A stretch of 17,538 bases of DNA from Anaerolineaceae bacterium (GTDB taxonomy: Bacteria; Planctomycetota; Phycisphaerae; FEN-1346; JAACEH01). The DNA is taken from the NCBI GenBank assembly GCA_011682595.1, contig JAACEH010000027.1, positions 1-17,538 on the forward strand, in the 5' to 3' direction. Position 1 is the stretch's first letter. Each line of letters starts with the position of its first letter. The position numbers and the translations under genes are program-made. This document shows positions 5,865-13,496 of the stretch, one piece after another. The notes under the pieces are model-generated. The model searched no databases, had not been told where the DNA came from, and worked only from the letters and a program-made list of their open reading frames with translations.

Positions 5865-8042
5865 TTACTTGATGGGCACAACCTGCCTGAAAACCACCAG
5901 CCGGTCTTCCGCCTGGGCGACCACCTCCCGACCGTCGATGATCAAGGCGTCCGGCAGATCGATCTGGGCCACCCCGATCAGCACGGCCTGCCCGCTGTCG
6001 AGCACGTGGCTCAGGTCGAGCCGCCGCGAGGCGTCATTGCGACTGATAAGGTATCGCTGCTTGTTGTTGCCGTCGTCCCGCTCCTTAACTGGCGACCGGC
6101 GATAGAACTCGTAGAACGAACTCAGGCAGATGTCCTGAAAAATCCATTCCCTCAACTTCCTCGGGTGAGCCTCGGAGGGCCCGACCGGCGCCGACAGCAT
6201 ACCCCGGTTCTGGTCGATTATATTATTGGCCAGCGATTGAAGGTAGGTCGCCGTTGATTTTCCGCGGCCCTCGAGCCGGACGGCGCCCCCGGGTTCCAGG
6301 TCCGGCCGTATGACATAGGTCTTGCTCGGCCCGAAAAGGGTGGCCAGTTTCACCTTCCCGACGGTGTTCCTCAGCGTGCCGCGCAGTTGTCCGCCTTCGC
6401 GCCGCAGGTCGGCGAAAAACGGCCTCGCCAGGTCGCTTCGCCACTGGCTGGTGAAGTTCCGCGACTGGTTGCTCTTGACGGCCAGGCGGTCCAGACTCAG
6501 CAGCGTCGGCGCATAATCGAACAGCTTGCCGCTCGAGGGCAACATACCCAGGCCGCCCCGGTCGGTCGGGGCCAACGTAATCCAGCCCTGCCGCACATAG
6601 TGCGAGGCCTCCTGGCGGGTGTCCAGCGACACTTCGTACAGCGACGAGTCGGGGAACCTCACGCTGTAGTTGCTGCGGCCGACGGCGGCCCGGCTGTCGG
6701 CCGGAAAGTCCACGACGGTCATCGTCCGGCAGACCGTGTCGCGGTTGCGAAATGCCGAGGTAACCAGGAAACTTGCCCCGGCCGCCGCAAGGCTCAGGGC
6801 CATGTAAACCGGCCACGACCACCTCAGCCGCTTCATGCCGCGAAGGACCAGGTGCAGCAGAGGGCCGGCCACGAAAATGTAGCCCAGCGTCATCAGGATG
6901 ATGGCCCAGACAAAGGCCACCGACCCGAACCAACTCGCCGAGGCGATGAACTGCTCAGCACGCTCGCCGACCATGAAGCCGTGCTCGGTCGTATTCTCCT
7001 CGGGGGGCGGTCGCGGCGTCAGCCCTCGTTTCAATTCCTGCAATCGGGCGGCCAGTTGCGGCAGCTTCGGCCAGCTCTGCAGGACTGCACTGTCGGTGTC
7101 CAGACCCACCAGGGTGACGCTGCCCATGCCCACCGTCCCGGCAAGAACCACCGGCCTATTGCCGCAGGTAACCAGGACGCGGGCCGTCGGTCCCTTGGGC
7201 TGCATGGCCGGCACGAACAGATCGCCCTCGAACTCCGGCGTCCAGGGTCCGCACAGTTGCCGCAATCGCGACGTATCGGCCAGCTTCACCAACGGCCCGA
7301 ACTGTGCCGGCAGAATCTCGGCCAGCCGGCTGCGCGAGGTCTGCTGCCAGTAGCGGTTCACAAAGATCACCAGGCGGCCGCCGGTCTCGACGAATTTCAT
7401 GATCGCTTCCGACTGGTCTTCGCGCAGGTCGCGGTCCATCCGCGGATTCAGCAGCAGCAAGGTGTCGATGCCGTCGTAGCCGATGGCCCGGGCCTGTATC
7501 ACTTCGTAATCATAGGCATATGGCATATACTTACTCTTGTCGTCCAGCAAGTACGCCTTGAGCAGTTCCTGCTGCAGGCCGATCGGGCGGCCCGACGGCA
7601 GACTGGCCACCAGAAACACCTTCGTGCCGGTCGAACAGCGGAGCGGGCCCATGGGCCGCTTCTCGAAAAGCCGGACGTCCTGAGTGCCCCTGAGCTGGGC
7701 GGTGACCCTGAAGTCGCCCTGCTCCGGCCGGACATAGAGCCAGAACCGCTCCCGCTCGCCTTCGCTGCCCGAGGCGGTCAGCGTCAGCGGCGTGCTGAAG
7801 CGGCCTCGTTCGATGCTGCCGGTCTCACTCGCATAGATCGAGGCCCGGCCCTGGAAGGTCAGGTTCAGGGCCGACTCGATCAGCACCGGGGTCCAGCAAT
7901 TGTTGCGGGCACGACCCGAGAATCCGAAGTGGATGAGCAGGGGGTCCTGCTCGTCCTGGGCCACCGCGGCGGCGCTCAAGACGGGCAGGGCAAGGACAAT
8001 CGCCAGGAGTCTCGCCGGAAAACTCCGCAACGATGATTTCAA
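5865..8042 (-). CDS. Membrane protein with glutamine-amidotransferase-like domain, ABC-system auxiliary
   Basis: This 725-residue protein has a signal peptide at 1-29 (cleavage likely after AVA). A beta-rich extracytoplasmic region (30-130) is followed by a class I GATase-like Rossmann domain (about 130-330; landmarks YDGIDTLLLL, FVETGGRLVIF, GMGSVTLVGLD). Two membrane segments lie at about 371-398 and 409-431, then a beta-rich C-terminal domain (about 440-725). I see no catalytic Cys at the usual GATase position, so the domain is probably structural or ligand-binding. The start is TTG at 8040-8042 with AAAGGAG 7 nt upstream; no in-frame ATG gives an intact signal peptide. It lies 21 nt after the M1-type gene and 58 nt before the ATPase. 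By layout it may play the part that GldG-type auxiliaries play beside GldA/GldF; this is inference. Confidence 0.72.
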   Translation of the reverse strand: MKSSLRSFPARLLAIVLALPVLSAAAVAQDEQDPLLIHFGFSGRARNNCWTPVLIESALNLTFQGRASIYASETGSIERGRFSTPLTLTASGSEGERERFWLYVRPEQGDFRVTAQLRGTQDVRLFEKRPMGPLRCSTGTKVFLVASLPSGRPIGLQQELLKAYLLDDKSKYMPYAYDYEVIQARAIGYDGIDTLLLLNPRMDRDLREDQSEAIMKFVETGGRLVIFVNRYWQQTSRSRLAEILPAQFGPLVKLADTSRLRQLCGPWTPEFEGDLFVPAMQPKGPTARVLVTCGNRPVVLAGTVGMGSVTLVGLDTDSAVLQSWPKLPQLAARLQELKRGLTPRPPPEENTTEHGFMVGERAEQFIASASWFGSVAFVWAIILMTLGYIFVAGPLLHLVLRGMKRLRWSWPVYMALSLAAAGASFLVTSAFRNRDTVCRTMTVVDFPADSRAAVGRSNYSVRFPDSSLYEVSLDTRQEASHYVRQGWITLAPTDRGGLGMLPSSGKLFDYAPTLLSLDRLAVKSNQSRNFTSQWRSDLARPFFADLRREGGQLRGTLRNTVGKVKLATLFGPSKTYVIRPDLEPGGAVRLEGRGKSTATYLQSLANNIIDQNRGMLSAPVGPSEAHPRKLREWIFQDICLSSFYEFYRRSPVKERDDGNNKQRYLISRNDASRRLDLSHVLDSGQAVLIGVAQIDLPDALIIDGREVVAQAEDRLVVFRQVVPIK

Positions 8043-8063
8043 CCCCGGACTCCTTTCCCGTTC

Positions 8064-10805
8064 TTACCGACGAACACCGACCCCACGCTCTTGAACCGCA
8101 CCTTCATCGGGGGCGACATTTTCCTCGGCCGGCTTCTCGGCGGACGTGGGTTTCTTGGGCGCCGCAGGCTCCTCGGGCGCCGGCTTCGCTCTCGGCCACA
8201 CGTTGTCCGGACCGGGATGGCGGAACACCCAGTAATCCGGGTCCAGGACCACCCGCAGCGGCTTCCACGAAAGACGGACCACCACGCGGTTCTCCTGCTC
8301 GTCCATCTTCACCTTCCGCTCGATGTGCTCCTTGCCCTCGGCCCCATAGAAAGCCACGTCAATCGGCATCCGCCACGGGCCTTCGGTGCCGGGGAGTTCC
8401 TGCTTCACGGTCACCACGTACTGCCCCGGCGCCTTCGGGTCCTCGGCCATACTGCTGACGACGTAGTGCGGAAAATCCTTCCGACGCAACCACTGGTCGA
8501 AGAACCAGCGCAGGTCCTGTTTGGTGACGCTCTCGGCGACCTTGCGAAAATCTTCAATGGTCGAATGCTTGCCCTCATACTCGGCGGCATACTGCCGCAG
8601 CACCTCGAAGAACTGCTCGTCGCCCACCAGGTACCGCAGGGCGTGCAGCACCAGGGCCCCTTTCTCGTAAACCGTCTGACGGTACAGCGGATTGCTCATG
8701 AAACAGGAGGCCACCGGCCGGACGACCTGCGGCAGGTTCACCAGCCCCTCGAAGTAGAACAGGCCGTACTTTTCCAGGTGCTGAATCAGGAACTTCCGCC
8801 CGTGCTCCTTCTCGTTGTACAGGGCGTCGCAATAGGTGGCGAACCCTTCGCTGAGCCACATGCTGTAACCCTTGTCGAACGACACCGGCACCGTGTTGCC
8901 CCACCACTGGTGGGCGATCTCGTGGGCCATCAGGCTGACCGGCGCCTTGTCGTCGGACATGAAATGTTCGGCCAGGATCATCATCCCCGCCGGTCCGATG
9001 CCGCCCAGCATGGGCGGCAACCTGGTGATCGTAATCGATAGCCGGGGCTGTTTCAGGCGACCAAACTTGGCCTCGTAAAAGCCCAGTATGTCCAGCGCCC
9101 GCTCGGCCAGACGGCCGCCCAGTTCCTTCTTGTCCCGGTCAACATAAGCCACAACTACTCGCCCCTCGGACCACGGCCGCTCGACGGCCACGTACTTGCC
9201 ATAGGCGAAGTAGACGCCGAAGATTGGAGTCTTCGAGACGTAACGGCGAACCGTGCCCTCGCCGCCCGCCGGCACGGTCATCCGGCCGGTGGCGGCCACC
9301 TCGAACCCCTGGCCGGCAATGTGGTAGGTGACATCGGTAGTGAAGATGTCGCCGTAGATGGTCAGCGGGTACCACGAGGAGGAGGCGATCGCATAGCCGC
9401 TCTGGCCGATCCGCACCCGCATGTCGCCCTTCATGGTCTCCAGAATCTGCTTCATCTGCTCGCCGGTCGGCGTCTTGCCCTTGTCCAGCTGGACACCCTC
9501 GGGCACCGACATTGGCGGCACAAACTTGCCCGTGGCCTTGAAGGTCAGCGTCCCGCCCTGCCCCGGCGGCAGCGGCCGGGGCAACCTGATGCGAACCACT
9601 TCGCGGCGCCGGCTGGACGGCGAAACCACCTCGGCCGGCCCGCCGTCGAAGTTCAGCTCCTCCAGAACCATCCCGGCGTTGAATTGCAGCAGCAGTTCGG
9701 CCCGCTCATCCTCGCTGCCGTTGACCAGTTCCATGGCGCCGCTGACTTCGAGGTTGCCGCTCTCGGAATCGATCCGCACGTCCATCTTGTAGCCGATCGT
9801 GTCCAGCTTCTGGTCCAGAAGATCCTGAAACTCGTCCCAGGGAAACGGTTTGTCGAGGGCCGCATCGTAGACCGGCGCCCCGTAGTATTCCTTGCGGTAC
9901 TTGCGGTCCTTCTCTTTCAGTTCCTCCTGCTTGTAATCGCCGGCCCGGCGGGCGTAGCGGGCCCCCTTCTGGGTGCCGGGATTCCGTCGGGCGATTTTTT
10001 CCGCCGCCTCTTTAGCCTTCGCCTGGTCGTTCAGCTTCTTACCGTAGATTTCCTCCTGACGCTCAAGAGCCTGATCAACGTATTTGGACTTCGGATGCTC
10101 GTCGATCAGTCGCTTATACGTCCGCACCGCATCCTCGGGCATCTCCGCCCTCTCGTACCACTTGCCGAGTCGCCACAGGGCCTCGTCGGCAAACTCGCCC
10201 TTGGGAAACCTGGCCAGGTAGCGATCCAGGTGCTCCTTGGCCTCGATCGGCGGGTCCTGAATGTGGTCCTGCCACAGCCGGGCCAGGCGAATCAGGTCCT
10301 TCTCCACCCGCGGACTGTCGGGGTGCTCCTCGACGAATTTCTCCAGAAGGTCCGCCGCCGCCTGGAACAGCTTCAGCGCTGCGGCCGCATCCTTCTCGGC
10401 GACGCCCCGCTCCTCGTAGAGCCCCGCCGTGCGGTGAATGGCCGCCTCGACCTTGTCGCTCTTGGGATATTGCTCAATCAGATTCTTGTAGCGCTCGATG
10501 GCCGCCGCCTTGTCGCCCAGCAACTCGTCGCAGATCTCCGCCGCCCGCAGCCTGGCGTCGTCGTGCCAGCCGTCGTCGGGAAACTCCGTCCAGACCTTCT
10601 CGTACTCGTCGATCAGCCCCTTGCGCCGCCCGATCAATTCCTCGGGCGTCAGGTCCGCCGCGTCGGCCTGCAGCTTGATCTCCGCCTGCTGAGCCCGCTT
10701 GAATTGGGCCTCGGCGGTGTGGGGTTGGACGAGCCACCACGCCAGCACGCCCAGACCGGCCACCAGGACCACCGAGACAATCGCTATCCAGTGTTTCGCT
10801 CTCAT
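8064..10805 (-). CDS. Membrane-anchored TPR + M1-type (gluzincin) metallopeptidase with altered GAMEN motif
   Basis: This 913-residue protein has an N-terminal membrane anchor (about 6-25), TPR-like repeats (about 30-270) of the YbgF/BamD type, a beta-rich M1 N-domain (about 310-520) and an M1 catalytic domain. The zinc site is HEIAH (628-632) with the third ligand in WLSEGF (E653), and a candidate transition-state Tyr lies in VYEKG. Two features are odd. The Glu is 20 residues after the second His rather than the usual 18. The GAMEN exopeptidase motif is replaced by GPAGMMIL (604-611), which lacks the Glu that binds the substrate amino terminus. It may therefore not be a normal aminopeptidase. 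A low-complexity Ala/Pro/Glu/Lys tail ends the chain. The start is the ATG at 10803-10805 with GGGAGG 8 nt upstream; an upstream TTG at 10823 is less likely. Confidence 0.85.
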   Translation of the reverse strand: MRAKHWIAIVSVVLVAGLGVLAWWLVQPHTAEAQFKRAQQAEIKLQADAADLTPEELIGRRKGLIDEYEKVWTEFPDDGWHDDARLRAAEICDELLGDKAAAIERYKNLIEQYPKSDKVEAAIHRTAGLYEERGVAEKDAAAALKLFQAAADLLEKFVEEHPDSPRVEKDLIRLARLWQDHIQDPPIEAKEHLDRYLARFPKGEFADEALWRLGKWYERAEMPEDAVRTYKRLIDEHPKSKYVDQALERQEEIYGKKLNDQAKAKEAAEKIARRNPGTQKGARYARRAGDYKQEELKEKDRKYRKEYYGAPVYDAALDKPFPWDEFQDLLDQKLDTIGYKMDVRIDSESGNLEVSGAMELVNGSEDERAELLLQFNAGMVLEELNFDGGPAEVVSPSSRRREVVRIRLPRPLPPGQGGTLTFKATGKFVPPMSVPEGVQLDKGKTPTGEQMKQILETMKGDMRVRIGQSGYAIASSSWYPLTIYGDIFTTDVTYHIAGQGFEVAATGRMTVPAGGEGTVRRYVSKTPIFGVYFAYGKYVAVERPWSEGRVVVAYVDRDKKELGGRLAERALDILGFYEAKFGRLKQPRLSITITRLPPMLGGIGPAGMMILAEHFMSDDKAPVSLMAHEIAHQWWGNTVPVSFDKGYSMWLSEGFATYCDALYNEKEHGRKFLIQHLEKYGLFYFEGLVNLPQVVRPVASCFMSNPLYRQTVYEKGALVLHALRYLVGDEQFFEVLRQYAAEYEGKHSTIEDFRKVAESVTKQDLRWFFDQWLRRKDFPHYVVSSMAEDPKAPGQYVVTVKQELPGTEGPWRMPIDVAFYGAEGKEHIERKVKMDEQENRVVVRLSWKPLRVVLDPDYWVFRHPGPDNVWPRAKPAPEEPAAPKKPTSAEKPAEENVAPDEGAVQERGVGVRR

Positions 10806-10851
10806 CACTCTCGCCTCCCTCAACGACCGCTCGGCAGCATCGCCACTCGGC

Positions 10852-11142
10852 CTAAGGTTTCGACGGACAATCGCAAGGTGTCGCCTTGCACCGCGGACAT
10901 CCCTCGGCGTACTTGCCGGCCGCCGCCTCCATCTCGATCCCCGCGAGGCTGGCCAAGGTCGTCAACCAGGCCAGGCAATCGGCGAACTCCTCCTGCCGGG
11001 ACGCCGTGTCGCCCTCGCGCAGGGCCGTGGCCAGTTCCCCCACCTCCTCGATGAACCAGAGGAAAGTTCCCTCCAGCCCGCGGCTGTTGTCCCGCTCGAA
11101 ATAGATCTCCTCGATCCGCTTCTGAAACTCGCCCAGCTCCAT
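10852..11142 (-). CDS. MazG-like nucleotide pyrophosphohydrolase with C-terminal Cys cluster
   Basis: This 96-residue all-alpha NTP pyrophosphohydrolase would hydrolyse a nucleoside triphosphate to monophosphate and pyrophosphate in the cytoplasm. The metal-binding pattern EExxE is E32-E33-x2-E36 and its partner ExxD is E52-x2-D55, in the MazG/MazG-like arrangement. The C-terminus adds C82-P-R-C85 and P-C90-D-C92, four cysteines that could hold a metal. It is the first gene of the run leading to the M1-type protein and ABC genes, with 46 nt to the next start. The ATG at 11140-11142 has only a weak Shine-Dalgarno (GGAAGGGACGGG). The REPIN at 11180-11299 lies just upstream, and no convincing promoter could be chosen. 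Which nucleotide it acts on is unknown. Confidence 0.85.
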   Translation of the reverse strand: MELGEFQKRIEEIYFERDNSRGLEGTFLWFIEEVGELATALREGDTASRQEEFADCLAWLTTLASLAGIEMEAAAGKYAEGCPRCKATPCDCPSKP

Positions 11143-11179
11143 GTGTCCCGTCCCTTCCGACTTCCTGTTTTGTGGTTTT

Positions 11180-11299
11180 TGTAGGGGCGGGGCTTGCCCC
11201 CGCCCGCGTACGTCTTTGCCATTACTACTCTGCGAAGTAGCGCTTCACTACGAAGCACGGGTTGGCTTCTCGCGGGCACCCGCAAGGGGTGCCCCTACA
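11180..11299. repeat. REPIN/MITE-like inverted hairpin pair
   Basis: Two 28-nt units face each other at 11181-11208 (plus) and 11271-11298 (minus). Each begins GTAG, then has an 8-bp perfect stem around the loop CTTGC, then ends GCG. The left stem is GGGCGGGG/CCCCGCCC and the right is GGGCACCC/GGGTGCCC: all four inner base pairs are changed, each with compensation. The outer limits TGTAGGGGC...GCCCCTACA are perfect inverted repeats. No clear target-site duplication is seen. GTAG before a hairpin matches the known design of REP sequences served by RAYT transposases. The element lies between the BatA/VWA gene and the MazG-like gene, with no coding content. Confidence 0.75.
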
Positions 11300-11363
11300 T
11301 CGTTAAACACGTTCCTGCCATGTGAAACCAACGTAACAGCCGCACAAAGGTAACAACCCCGCC

Positions 11364-13289
11364 TCAAGCGATCCGCCGGTGATAGACCCACCACTCCAGC
11401 AGCAGCACCCCCAGCGCCGCCAAGGCCGCCCAGGACCAAATCTCCTCGGTGCCGCTGGCCAGGTCGCTCAGGCCCTCGATCTTCTCGCCCCCGGCCCCCT
11501 TCAGTTCCGCCAACGGCGCCAAGTCCGACTCCCTGACGCTCGAAAGGTTCAGCGCAAAGACGACCGGCCCCGCCGAGGTCGTGGCCTCGTAAAAGCCCAC
11601 CTTGTCGGTCTCGCCGAAATCCGCCGTCACGTCATCGGCCGTCACTCGGGACACTTGGCCGTCCGGGCACTCGACCGCAATCGTCTCGCCGCGCTCAAGC
11701 GAGGTAAACCGCCACAACTGGCCCGTCTTGCCCACCAGGGCCCGGCCCAACTGCTGCACCCGCCGCGCTTCTTCGACGACGTTGCCCATAAAGAGCACAA
11801 AGCCCACCGTTCGCGGCCAAGTGCTCATCTCCAGCCGCCAGCCGATGCAGTAGTGGCGGCAGCCGCTCAACTCCTCGTAACCGATCAGCATCGTGTCCTG
11901 CGACCAGACCAACGGCGTGATCCTGACATTCGACTCGAAGGCCAGGGCACTTCTCGGGGCCAGCCGCACGTCGGCGAAACTGACAAATCGCATCACCGGA
12001 TCGTCGCGCTTCCAGTCCAGAATCCGAGGGTACTCCAGCACGCCCAACGGCTTGAAGAATCCGAACCCTTTTTCCGGGGCCAGCAAGACCGCCGTCCGCC
12101 CGCGGGGCACGACCTGGGGCACGAAACCGTCGAAAAAATAGAGGTCGATCGTCTCGTCCGACGGATCATAATCCGCCGGCGCGACGCGCGACGCCTCGCA
12201 GTTGGCCGCCGCCAGAAAACGCTGCAGGCTCCCGCCGGTCCGGCTCACCAGCAGCACCTTCAGCGGACGATTCGGCCCCAGCACCAATCGCGCCCGGTCG
12301 TCCAGGGCCAGGGCGTCGTCGCCGTCGATGGCCACCTCGTAACCGCCCGCCGGAAACTCCCGGTCGAAGGTCACGCCGGACGACTGGCCGCCCGCCAGCG
12401 ACAGGTCCCTGGCGTCGATCGGCGAAACCTCGCCCCGGCGAAACAGCGAGACCAGCAGCGATCGCTTCCGCCGGCCGAAGTTGGCCAGGTTGACAAACAG
12501 TTGCCCGCGGTCGCCGCCCGCGGCCGGACGGCGAAACTGCAAACCAGTGATCCCGGCGTTCTCGCCACTGGACCCGACCGTCAGGTAGGTCAGATAATCG
12601 GCCAGGTCTTCCAGGTCCGTCGGCAGCGACAGCCCGGCCCCGTCGCTGATCAGGTAAATCCGCCCCAGCAGACCGGGGCGCGACGACCGACTCGAGTCGC
12701 CCTCGCCGTTGCCCGCCTGTTTCCCCTGCCCCCCCTGGCCCACTTGGCCCACGGCCAGGGCCGTGTGGGCAAGTTGCAGCCCCTCGGCACAATCGGACTC
12801 GGCCTCCAGGGGCTCGATGCGGCCCAGGGCTTTTCGCAGCCGCGATTTCTGCTCGACGAAACCGTCGGTCACCATCCGTCCGCCGGCCAGGATCATCATC
12901 CGCTGACCCTCTTCGAGGCTGTCGATCAGGTCGCCGGCCAGATCCAGGGCCCGCTCGAACCGCGACTGGTCACCGCCGTCGGTGGCCAGCATCGACCCCG
13001 ACACGTCCACCACCAGCACGTTGCGGTCCGACAGGCGATAGTTCGACGGCATTGTGGGCCGCATCAGGGCCAGCACCAGCAGGGCCAGGGCCAGCATCTG
13101 CAGGATCAGCAGCAGGTTGGCCCGCAGCCGCTGAAACGGAACGTTGGCCTCCAGGTCCTTGATCGTCTCCTGCCACAGAAGCGTCGAGGGCACGAGTTTG
13201 CGTTGCCGCTTCATCTTCAGCAGATAAAGCAGCACAATCGGGGCAGCCGCCAGGGCCGCCAGAGCAAAAAGTGGTGCAAGAAAGGCCAT
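11364..13289 (-). CDS. BatA-like membrane protein with VWA domain
   Basis: This 641-residue protein starts with the BatA (aerotolerance regulator N-terminal) module: a first membrane segment at about 3-24, LLKMKRQRKLVPSTLLW, LRANLLLILQMLALALLVLALMRP with a second segment at about 57-77, then a VWA domain. The MIDAS motif is D95-V-S-G-S99 and a second VWA landmark is YLISDG (212-217). A Gly/Gln-rich insertion (about 181-203) interrupts the VWA fold. A third membrane segment is at about 616-634, beside the C-terminus. VWA proteins of this type usually act with a MoxR AAA+ ATPase and a DUF58 protein in envelope functions; neither lies in the window. The ATG at 13287-13289 has a weak Shine-Dalgarno. 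The gene has its own promoter (13331-13359). Confidence 0.88.
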   Translation of the reverse strand: MAFLAPLFALAALAAAPIVLLYLLKMKRQRKLVPSTLLWQETIKDLEANVPFQRLRANLLLILQMLALALLVLALMRPTMPSNYRLSDRNVLVVDVSGSMLATDGGDQSRFERALDLAGDLIDSLEEGQRMMILAGGRMVTDGFVEQKSRLRKALGRIEPLEAESDCAEGLQLAHTALAVGQVGQGGQGKQAGNGEGDSSRSSRPGLLGRIYLISDGAGLSLPTDLEDLADYLTYLTVGSSGENAGITGLQFRRPAAGGDRGQLFVNLANFGRRKRSLLVSLFRRGEVSPIDARDLSLAGGQSSGVTFDREFPAGGYEVAIDGDDALALDDRARLVLGPNRPLKVLLVSRTGGSLQRFLAAANCEASRVAPADYDPSDETIDLYFFDGFVPQVVPRGRTAVLLAPEKGFGFFKPLGVLEYPRILDWKRDDPVMRFVSFADVRLAPRSALAFESNVRITPLVWSQDTMLIGYEELSGCRHYCIGWRLEMSTWPRTVGFVLFMGNVVEEARRVQQLGRALVGKTGQLWRFTSLERGETIAVECPDGQVSRVTADDVTADFGETDKVGFYEATTSAGPVVFALNLSSVRESDLAPLAELKGAGGEKIEGLSDLASGTEEIWSWAALAALGVLLLEWWVYHRRIA

Positions 13290-13330
13290 AGACCCAATCT
13301 TCAGGAACCCACCAGCCGCCTGGGAAAGTC

Positions 13331-13359
13331 AGTCTAGCCGCCCCGCAACAGAATTTCAA
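13331..13359 (-). promoter_or_regulatory. Promoter of the BatA/VWA gene
   Basis: On the minus strand TTGAAA (13354-13359; 5 of 6 match the -35), a 17-nt spacer and TAGACT (13331-13336; 4 of 6 match the -10) form a good sigma-70-type promoter. Transcription would start near 13324, about 35 nt before the ATG at 13289. The -35 box overlaps the inverted repeat at 13357-13378. Confidence 0.55.
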
Positions 13360-13378
13360 GCGCCGCTTGCGGCGCTTG
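13357..13378. repeat. 22-bp inverted repeat overlapping the BatA/VWA -35 box
   Basis: CAAGCGCCGC and GCGGCGCTTG are perfect 10-bp arms around a TT centre. One arm covers half of the TTGAAA -35 box at 13354-13359. It could be an operator, a hairpin that ends upstream transcription, or another REP-like unit. It lacks the GTAG or GGGTGCC flank of the other repeats and has no T-run. Confidence 0.5.
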
Positions 13379-13409
13379 CTGTCAAGGGGTGTGCCACAAA
13401 AAATTGGCT

Positions 13410-13493
13410 GGGTGCCACGGTCTGACCGAAGGTCAGGCCGTGATCATCCCTTGACCGTTCGTCATGGCCTGGCTGCGCCAGACCATGGCACCC
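13410..13493. repeat. REPIN-like inverted hairpin pair, second family
   Basis: The left unit (13410-13442, plus) and right unit (13463-13493, minus) both begin GGGTGCC and then form a hairpin. The left stem is CACGG-T-CTGACC with GGTCAG-G-CCGTG (loop GAA). The right stem is CATGG-T-CTGGC with GCCAG-G-CCATG (loop GCA). Stem pairs differ with compensation, while a T-G mismatch is kept at the same place in both. The right unit ends 3 nt from the stop codon of the secreted-protein gene. The rest of the 13290-13496 gap holds the promoter and inverted repeat listed separately. Confidence 0.7.
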
Positions 13494-13496
13494 TTC

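Noticed and set aside
5807..5881. Longer N-terminus for the ABC ATPase
   Set aside because: It would overlap the stop of the preceding gene (5865) and adds residues with no family match. The MIQTIALTKRYG start fits ABC ATPases and has a Shine-Dalgarno.
6387..8036. A 549-codon open frame on the plus strand
   Set aside because: It runs antisense to the well-supported 725-residue membrane protein gene. Its product is rich in Gln, His, Arg and Gly with no recognisable domain, as expected for a high-GC shadow frame. The same holds for the long plus-strand frames at 9321-11054 and 11379-13337.
11181..11298. Short CRISPR array
   Set aside because: There are only two units, in opposite orientation with differing stems and no spacers of regular length, and no cas genes nearby.
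11300..11345. Promoter for the MazG-like run
   Set aside because: TTGGTT and TTTAAC on the minus strand are 18 nt apart but match poorly (3 and 4 of 6) and the REPIN would lie in the leader, so I do not call it.
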